From assembly GCA_025677815.1 (NCBI GenBank), contig JAIXMP010000030.1, positions 1 through 64,000 of the forward strand: 64,000 nt of DNA, written 5' to 3'. The position numbers were made by a program, and so were the translations under genes. Shown piece by piece: positions 57,270 through 64,000 of the stretch (position 1 is its first letter; each line of letters starts with the position of its first letter). Below the pieces are notes generated by a model. The model was not told the DNA's origin and made no database searches. It saw only the letters and a program-made list of their open reading frames with translations. Origin of the DNA: Phascolomyces articulosus (lineage: Eukaryota; Mucoromycota; Mucoromycetes; Mucorales; Lichtheimiaceae).

Positions 57270-60200
57270 TTATAATTTAATATAGGTTGTGATGGCGTTT
57301 ATTGCTGTTGTAGCAATCTGTTGAGGGATAAAGTGTTTTTCGTCAAAAACAGTTGCCCAGTGAGCTCGCCAAATATGAAGTAATATATAGGAACATATGC
57401 GTAGAAATTTTCCATTTGGTATTTGGTGTTGTACTCTAGCATTTTTGGTTATTGACTGAAGTATCGCGTATAGCGGTGGATGTGTATGGAAGAGGTGGTG
57501 CCAAGCTAGGAACCAAACTTGTTTCTTTTTTGGACACCAGATCAGAAAGTGGTTGAGCGATTCTGTAGGATGTTGGCATATACGGCAGTGTGGAGATGTT
57601 ACAAATGATGTACTGATTCTGTGTAGTAGATTTCCATAAGGAATTGTTGAATGAAAGATTCGGAATAAGATGTTGCGTGTTTTGTGGTCCATTTTGGTAG
57701 ACCAAAAGTTATTCCATCTGATGTGATTGTGTTGGGTATAGTTCGTCTGTTGGGTTCGTATGTGGAGGTGGTATATTTTAGGTTTGGGAGATGATAATGC
57801 GTTATGCTGCAGTAGTATACCAGCGCAAAGTGTATCGTCAACGTTTCCGATTTCTCCACTATGACCCCCACCTGGATGATTTTTCGGGAGCAGGAGTGTG
57901 GCGAAGAAAGGGCGGATAAAGATACAGAATTCCTTTGTGCCTGTGAGAAACCGTTTGAGCAGTGTAGGATGCGGAGGGTGGTCGGAAACTTGTAGTGGAC
58001 GTAAATGTTGTAAATTATGATCAAATGTAAAGAGGTCTTTTACTTGTAGTGTGTGATAACCCGGTCTAGGAGGAGGTCGGTTGTCAGGGTTCACATCAAA
58101 TATACTAGTAGCTGGTAGTTGTAGTGACGTAGCAATTGTCATTGGTGGTGCTACAGGATAGGTGATCGATAGCTGGTCCATAGTACGATAGATAATATTA
58201 ACTGGTGATGCTGTTGAAATTGCCTTTTGTTTTCATGCGTTGGGATCCAAAAGTAATAGACGATGATCAGATATAAATTTACTTGTGCTAGCCATGTGAT
58301 GAATCAAACATAATATGTATTCTGGCAACGTATCTAGTTCTTCTAGCATTGGAACAATCCATCGTAACTGAAGTGCATTTTGTTGTGTTATTGAATCTAA
58401 AAGACCCACCCCTCCTTGAGCTCTTGGTAAACACATTTTTTTGTAGGAGACCTTTGGGAACATTCGACTTGACAAGAAATTGGATATTATACTTCGAAGC
58501 TTTGAGTGAAATTTGTGTACTGGTGCACCGGTCACTCGTAAAATATGCCAAAGTTTTGACAAAATCAGCACATTAAGGATTGTTGCTCGTTCACGAATAG
58601 AGAGACCTCGGTGTTCGTGCATTTGACAGTGGCGTTTGATGTTCTCTAATATGTTTGACATAAATCGGTCCAATTTTCCAGAGGAAGATGACAAAGGAAA
58701 CCCAAGATATATCAAGGCATCGGTGGAAGTTCTATCATGACATCCGGGAAGCCCATGTTCCTGCAGGGCTGAATTCCAATCTGATGATGGTTGACCAGAC
58801 AAAGAGATGGTCTGGGTTTTGGTCTTGTTGAATTTTGCATTGGAGGCATTCTGGTATGTATTTATTAAGATGCTGGAAAAGAACCTCTAAATCTGTTATA
58901 TCATGAATGAAAACTAGAATATCGTCTGCATATGCCAATGTTTTAATAGGCCGTGGTGTTGGAATTGTTGGAGGTGCTTGATTATGTGTTGTAAATGTAT
59001 ATCCTTGGAAACTGACATCATTTTGAATTGAACGGAGAAATGGTTCAATGGCTAAGTTGAACAGAATCGGAGACAAGGGATCCCCTTGCTGTAAACCCCT
59101 TTGTTGGTGTAGTGTGTTGCTAAGATGACCATTGATGTTGATTCGAATATATGTGTTGAAAAATAAAGTAGTAATCGAGTTGATGATGGCTTCAGGAAAA
59201 CCAAACTTTTTCAAAGTGCTAGTGAGATAGGCAGGGTGTATGCGGTCATATGCTTTTTCCTGATCTAATAAAAGGCCAATGTCCTTGTTATTGTGTTGTT
59301 GAGCGTTTTCCATAATAATACGAGCCGTAAGTCCATTAGTAGCAATAAAGCGATTTGGCATAAAGCCTGTTTGCTGAGGGTTGATCAGATCCTGTGTATT
59401 TTGGACAATCTGCGCATTCAGTTGACGAGTAAAAATTTTGGCGTCAACATTGATTAAACTAATGGGTCTCTCCAGTTTCGTAGCTGAGAAAGGTCCCCTT
59501 TTTTTGGAAGCAGTCGAATTACTGTTTCTGTCCATGATGTGGGAAATATACCGCGATTTAGAGCATCATTATATACTTTACATACAATATTTTCTGCAGA
59601 CGGATGTTTGAATACCAACTTCCATATTCCATATGGTAACCCATCTAGTCCAGGGCTGCTTCTTTTTGGTGTTCTTGAAGCACCTGTTATCAAATCGTCC
59701 AAAGTAAATTCCTCCATTAAAATTTCTCGATCAGTATCATTTAGCTGACATTCTGGTGGTATATGTTGATGGAGTTGTTGAATAGCATTATCATCGACTG
59801 GTGTAGGAGTATATAGATCCTGGTAGAAAGTGGTTGCAGCCTCTTACATAGAGGTTATATTATCACAGAGTTCGCCAGTTGAGGGATTAATCAATAGTGG
59901 AATGTTAATTTGTGTTTGGTTATGTACTGCAAGTTTCTTGAGATAGCCGGCTGAGGTTTCACCTAGTTCCCTTCAACGAACACCAGCTTTTAGTGCAAGC
60001 GTATCGCATGCTTCTTTTTGTGCTATGGATATTTGTTTTTCGATGATCGGGAGGAACCACGCTTTAGTTGCTGCAGATGGTTTTTGTCGTAGGAATTTGT
60101 TCCGCTTAGATGGTAGTTTGGCAAGATACTGGGTGGTTTTATTAATACGTTCCCGGCTGTATTTTTGCATAATCTTTTTAAGTGTGGATTTTAATTTTTC

Positions 60201-61058
60201 CCATTGTTGTTGTGGTGTTTGATTAGGGTCAATACGCTCGAAGAATTGACTTAGCTGAGAAGCCAGTTCTCTTCGGAAGTCCTTGTAGTCAAGAATTAGT
60301 GGGTTACCTCTCCAATGGCCTTTACCCGTTTTCGTTAGCCCCAGGTCGAAGGTGGTTAATAATAAGGCATGATCTGTCCAACTAGTAGCGAGGAAGGATA
60401 CCTCTTTGTTTTTAATACAATCTGTAAACTGGGTTGATGCAAACATATAATCAATTGTAGACATTGTGCAATTGCCCCTACGAAAAGTTGGTAAATTGTC
60501 TTCAGCATGATCGGGGTTGATGCAATTGATGAATTCTTGTGTTAACATATTGAACCACTCTGGTGTAGCATTTCTATGGTAGTTTGTTCTTTGGTAGCTG
60601 TAGTTGAAATCTCCAGTTATAATTAAACGTTGACGATAAGGTTGATTGTTGTCGAAAATTATCGAATTGTACAGATTGGAGTAGAAATTTTGATGGTGTT
60701 TGGGTGATGTTGCTGGTGCATACAGTGTAAGTAAGAAAAAAGGTTGAAAGTCATTGCGTGTATGTTCGACTCTGAAAAGGATATGTCGGTGGTCGTTATA
60801 GATTTTTAGTTGTGTAAGATTAATATCAGATGAGAGTGCTACAATTCCACAATGAGCTGTCCAAAAGGATTGTGTTGCACAGAAAGTATTATGTAGTCTT
60901 TGTTCTTTTTCAATGTTGTTGGCATGTGATTCTTGAATGGTGATGATGTGTGCTTGTTGAGTACGGAGGTGTCGAATAAGTTGATTTTTGTTTTGGTGGA
61001 GGAGTCCATTACAATTGATGGACGCGATTGATATTTTATTATTGTTTAATATCATCAT
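57270..61058 (-). pseudogene. LINE copy 2 ORF2 (endonuclease-reverse transcriptase), broken
   Basis: The first 361 codons (61058-59973) are an APE-type endonuclease: ASINCNGLL, IITIQESHAN, LLTLYAPATS, LIITGDFNYS and STIDYMFAS, followed by WTDHALLLTTF. They end at a TGA where copy 1 has TGG (GARWREL). Reverse-transcriptase blocks follow with LLLDQEKAYDR, QGDPLSPILFNLAIEPF and LAYADDILVF. A 2-nt insertion near 59,468, absent from copy 1, shifts the frame within LRNWRPISLI; further shifts lie near 58,800 and 58,235. The final 303-codon frame ends in CRICQHPTESLNHFLIWC. When active it would nick target DNA and copy its RNA at the nick. Confidence 0.88.
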
Positions 61059-61261
61059 TACTAATAGAGATTATAAGTTTATTGTAATCCAGCTGATGTG
61101 CCGAATTCTTGTTCCTTTTGTTGCTGCTCTTTTCGTTAGCTGTTGGATCGTGTGGTGACACCAACATGATTATTTTCTTTCATACTGTATTGGGCTTCAT
61201 ATTCTTGTACAAATTGTGCGAATTTTTGTTGTAAAACGATATACAGAATGGCTTGCCATTC

Positions 61262-62583
61262 TTAGTTAAGATTGGTTTCATGGATTAAACTTTGTCCAAC
61301 ATCAGATATATGCAATTGGTCCATCCAGTCTTGTTCCAGGTTGAGGTTGCTTGCATGCTCCTTGATGTTTTCATTGACTTGTTTGTGATCGGATTCGATA
61401 AAAGACAAAATGGCATCGTCCATTTTTTGTTCGATAAACCCAAGCTTGTGGTACTCCTCACTATTATCCATTTCATCAATGACAATATCGCCAGAGTCAT
61501 TTATGGTAGATTCTGGTTTCTTTGGTTCCAAAATAGGAGAAGATTTTGGTTCGGTTTCTTGATCATGTTCATTTCTCGGTGAAGAGAAGGTGTTTTTATT
61601 TTGAGAGTGTTGCGTTGGTTTACGTCCACCACATGTTTTGTTCCTTTTGAGGAGGAAGAAGATGTGTTATGGTTCCCACCAGTTTTACGACGATTGCGTT
61701 TACCACCTCCCAGTGTCCATTGTTGACTTGCTTTGGTAAAAGGACAGCTGTCTGCAAAGTGTGTTTTATCACCACATTTATAACATCCTTGATTGTTACG
61801 CTGACCTCTAGGGCTAACTTCTCAAGCATGTCCTGCTTCATGGCAATGAGAGCAATACAAAGGCATCTGATCAAAGCTGGCATAGATTAGATCGTCTGGA
61901 TCTCCACGCCAAGGAACATGATGATCCAGTTTTTTATATTTTTTATTTGGACGTTCTTGGATATCAAGGACTGCAAATCCATTTCCCATATAAGCCTTTG
62001 TTTGGGGATCACGGTTAATGCCAACATCCAATGTTTCACCATAGGATCCAAGTGTCTCTCTTAATCCTATTTCTAACTCATCTTGATCGAGAAGAGGAAG
62101 GTTGGAGAGTCGAACCTTTTGAATTTTTGCGTTTTTGTCGAGAGCGATAGCTGCTCTGATGGTAATTGTAGAGGAAAATTGGATGCCTTGCATTAGAGCA
62201 TGCTCTCTTTCTTCCTCTGTTTTTAAATTGACTTCAAGATGAACTCGTTTTCCTTCTCTATGAATGAGGATACCTCAGTTCTTAGGAAATATTTCCATGG
62301 TTTTGGAAACGGCTTCATTAACGAAACTGGGATATGGACTGATATCAAAGATAACACTGCCACTGTTACGTCCTACTCTCCACACGCGCGAGTAGTAAGT
62401 CACTGCCTTTGGTTCTTTTTCATTGTTTTGTCTATGTGCATGTACCAGAGATACACGTTCTGCTTGGACTACTCGAGCCCAAGTAAGAACTGGAGCAGGA
62501 GATACAAAAGTTGTAGATGGTATTTGTATAGCGGTGCCTGTTTCATGCACAGGCGTTTCTAGTTGGTTGTTGGGAAGAGCCAT
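61262..62583 (-). pseudogene. LINE copy 2 ORF1 (gag-like RNA-binding protein), broken
   Basis: It begins ATG at 62583 (MALPNNQLETPVHETGTAIQ). An RRM-like central part follows (VRLSNLPLLDQDELEIGLRE, GNGFAVLDIQ), then Cys/His knuckles LYCSHCHEAGHA and GCYKCGDKTHFADSC, then basic and acidic tails. In-frame TGA codons occur at 62277-62275 and 61824-61822, and a frameshift near 61,530 separates the acidic C-terminus (EPKKPESTINDSGD). Such proteins coat LINE RNA. Confidence 0.82.
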
Positions 62584-62584
62584 G

Positions 62585-62597
62585 TATATAGATTCTA
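62585..62597. repeat. Target-site duplication of LINE copy 2, right
   Basis: TATATAGATTCTA, identical to 57066-57078, abutting the ORF1 start region. Confidence 0.85.
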
Positions 62598-62939
62598 GGT
62601 TGAGGTATTTATTTAATTAATTTTCATAGTTGATATGAAATTATTTTTTTTTAATGTCAAACAAAATGAAAATTTATCAAGTTGAAGAGCGGCCAACAGA
62701 ATTTAGTTTAGTCTTATTTTATATATTATTGCCACTTCCCTTTTTATTACTTTTTCTTTTCTTTTTGATTCTTTATCTGTAAAACAATATTGACCCCTCA
62801 AAGTATGTATATCATGAAATTACCCAAAAATCATATCAAAAGAATGAATATTAATAATGAAATAAATAGCTTGATTGTTCATAGTTTTTATTTTGCTATC
62901 GGACTGCCATATCATAGTGAAGAAAAACCAAACTTTAAC

Positions 62940-63053
62940 TCCGAAAGGCACTAGGAGTGGAGACACCTATCTGACCTTGTGTAACAATAGGACCTCAGGA
63001 CTCTCCCCTCGGGGATCCTCATCCAGCAATTGTTACACAAAGCTACCTTTGGA
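62940..63053. ncRNA. Candidate structured RNA or transposon end with nested stems
   Basis: TTGTGTAACAAT (62977-62988) pairs perfectly over 12 bp with ATTGTTACACAA (63029-63040). Inside it, AGGA...TCCCC and GGGGA...TCCT form a second stem (62997-63019). Outside, TCCGAAAGG (62940-62948) pairs with CCTTTGGA (63046-63053), and a small hairpin (TAG..GTG-GAGA-CAC.CTA) lies at ~62,952-62,970. It is GC-richer than its surroundings. It is not a tRNA, and no known RNA family was recognised. Confidence 0.35.
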
Positions 63054-63894
63054 ATAAAGAAACCCAAATTCCTCTTCTGATTTTTTTGCCCTCCAATCCT
63101 TTTATTTTATGTTTTAATGTACTTCATTTCTTATTTTTTTCTACCTTATTTTTTATTATACTCATTTTGTACTTTTTCTAGTCTCATCTTTTTTTTTTCA
63201 AAATAGCAAAACACTTTTTTACTGGATATATAACTACTACAGACCAGCTACCACAATTTCCATGTCTCCCTTTGGTAAGCAGTATCATAATTGAATATGA
63301 TGTGTTCAACAGGTTCCTGGAAAAAAATTGACCTATTTAAAAGTTTGGTATACCTGCACTTTATCTTTTCCCTTCTCTTTTCCATATATTTATCCAACAA
63401 CAAAACAAGAATGGTATGAGCATGACAACAGCAGTTAATGATAGAATACATCATGCAACTTTAGTACAATAAGCAGTTGGAAACAGAGTTATCCCTATCA
63501 TGTTACTCTCCATTCTTAAGCTCTATTGAATTGTTCTGGTCAAATCTAAAGGCTGGTGTACTGCACGAACTTTTAACATAAGATGATACACTGGCACCAC
63601 GTATTACTGAGCCTAACTTCGAAAAACTGTGAGGGTCGGATATCACGTTCTAAATCTTTTTTTTTCCACGGTGCATTTTAGAGAAGATGTTATAACCTTT
63701 TTTTTTGTCATTATTTATTCTGAATATATAATACTTGTAGAAATTCATAAAAAAAAAATCGAGGATAGTTATAATAAGATAAAACTTATTTAATAGTTGT
63801 AGACGCAAAAATAAAATCATCAAAGCGAAAAGATCAAAATAATATTAAGACGCTAAAATAAAACTAATACAAATACCCAGCACAAGCTGTTATA

Positions 63895-64000
63895 TTTATA
63901 TTAACGTTCACAGAAGTTTACTGCATGAAGTATGGTATGAACTCTTAAGAAGTATAAAATCTAGAGTGGTTATGGTTTCTTTTGGGCGGTTTTAGAGTTT
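63895..64000. repeat. Dispersed repeat, copy B (runs off window)
   Basis: Matches 47,910-48,015 in the same orientation and continues to the last base of the window, so its true end is unknown. Confidence 0.75.

Larger units (their letters stand above)
57079..62584 (-). mobile_element. LINE copy 2, near full length
   Basis: A 5.5-kb non-LTR retrotransposon on the minus strand: ORF1 (RNA-binding, zinc knuckle), ORF2 (APE-like endonuclease, reverse transcriptase, C-terminal Cys/His finger), 3' UTR and poly-A. It is bounded by the 13-bp target duplication TATATAGATTCTA. The 5' end lies only one base before the ORF1 start codon, so there is essentially no 5' UTR. Frameshifts and nonsense codons in both ORFs show that it is dead. 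It resembles L1/Tad-type fungal LINEs. Confidence 0.9.
62598..64000. other. Non-coding right end of the window
   Basis: AT-rich; no coding region supported. It contains the multibranched hairpin candidate at 62,940-63,053 and copy B of a dispersed repeat at the very end. Confidence 0.45.

Noticed and set aside
62940..63053. Hammerhead ribozyme
   Set aside because: A GAAA is present, but the CTGATGA core and the required stem order are missing.

Overview
The window is a fungal nuclear segment, most probably from the Mucorales (Mucoromycota). It is AT-rich. Its genes carry many short GT-AG introns, and the protein-coding content fits that group: a Rhizomucor/Rhizopus-type secreted class 3 lipase, an APSES/ankyrin cell-cycle factor, a class C GPCR, FAR1-type zinc-finger relics, and pogo and LINE elements. 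The exon structures below were worked out by hand from splice sites and reading-frame continuity. No tRNA or rRNA was seen.

Bases 1-35,000 are gene-dense and conserved. In order they hold: the C-terminal part of an FAD-dependent L-2-hydroxyglutarate dehydrogenase; an MBF-type APSES transcription factor converging on it 26 bp away; an S10 serine carboxypeptidase; a class I methyltransferase; eIF2B alpha (GCN3); IMP dehydrogenase with a TATA promoter; a broken FAR1-domain gene; a secreted lipase; a UBP2/USP25-28-like deubiquitinase; a PXB-PX-DUF3818 protein; a small unknown basic protein; and, on the minus strand, an 11-exon class C (GABA-B-like) GPCR with an unusual PH-like cytoplasmic tail. 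These genes are mostly independent housekeeping or signalling functions and show no operon-like logic.

Bases 35,000-64,000 are accessory and dominated by repeats. Two copies of one APE-endonuclease/reverse-transcriptase LINE are present, both on the minus strand. Copy 2 (57,079-62,584) is nearly complete, with a 13-bp target-site duplication. Copy 1 (37,069-44,979) is 5'-truncated. It is split by a nested pogo-like transposon region and by a distinct 1,020-bp element. That element has ~265-bp direct terminal repeats, a 5-bp target duplication (confirmed by the empty site in LINE copy 2) and one 124-aa protein whose motif layout resembles an HUH/rolling-circle initiator. Further right are a foldback element with near-identical ~350-400-bp inverted arms, a single-exon HET-domain gene, a six-exon orphan gene, and an eleven-unit ~236-bp tandem array. 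Each array unit looks like an exon (cysteine-rich frame) plus an intron.

The strongest candidates for something new are the 1,020-bp direct-repeat element (43,309-44,328), the exon-like cysteine-rich tandem array (53,352-55,790) and the PH-like tail on the class C GPCR.
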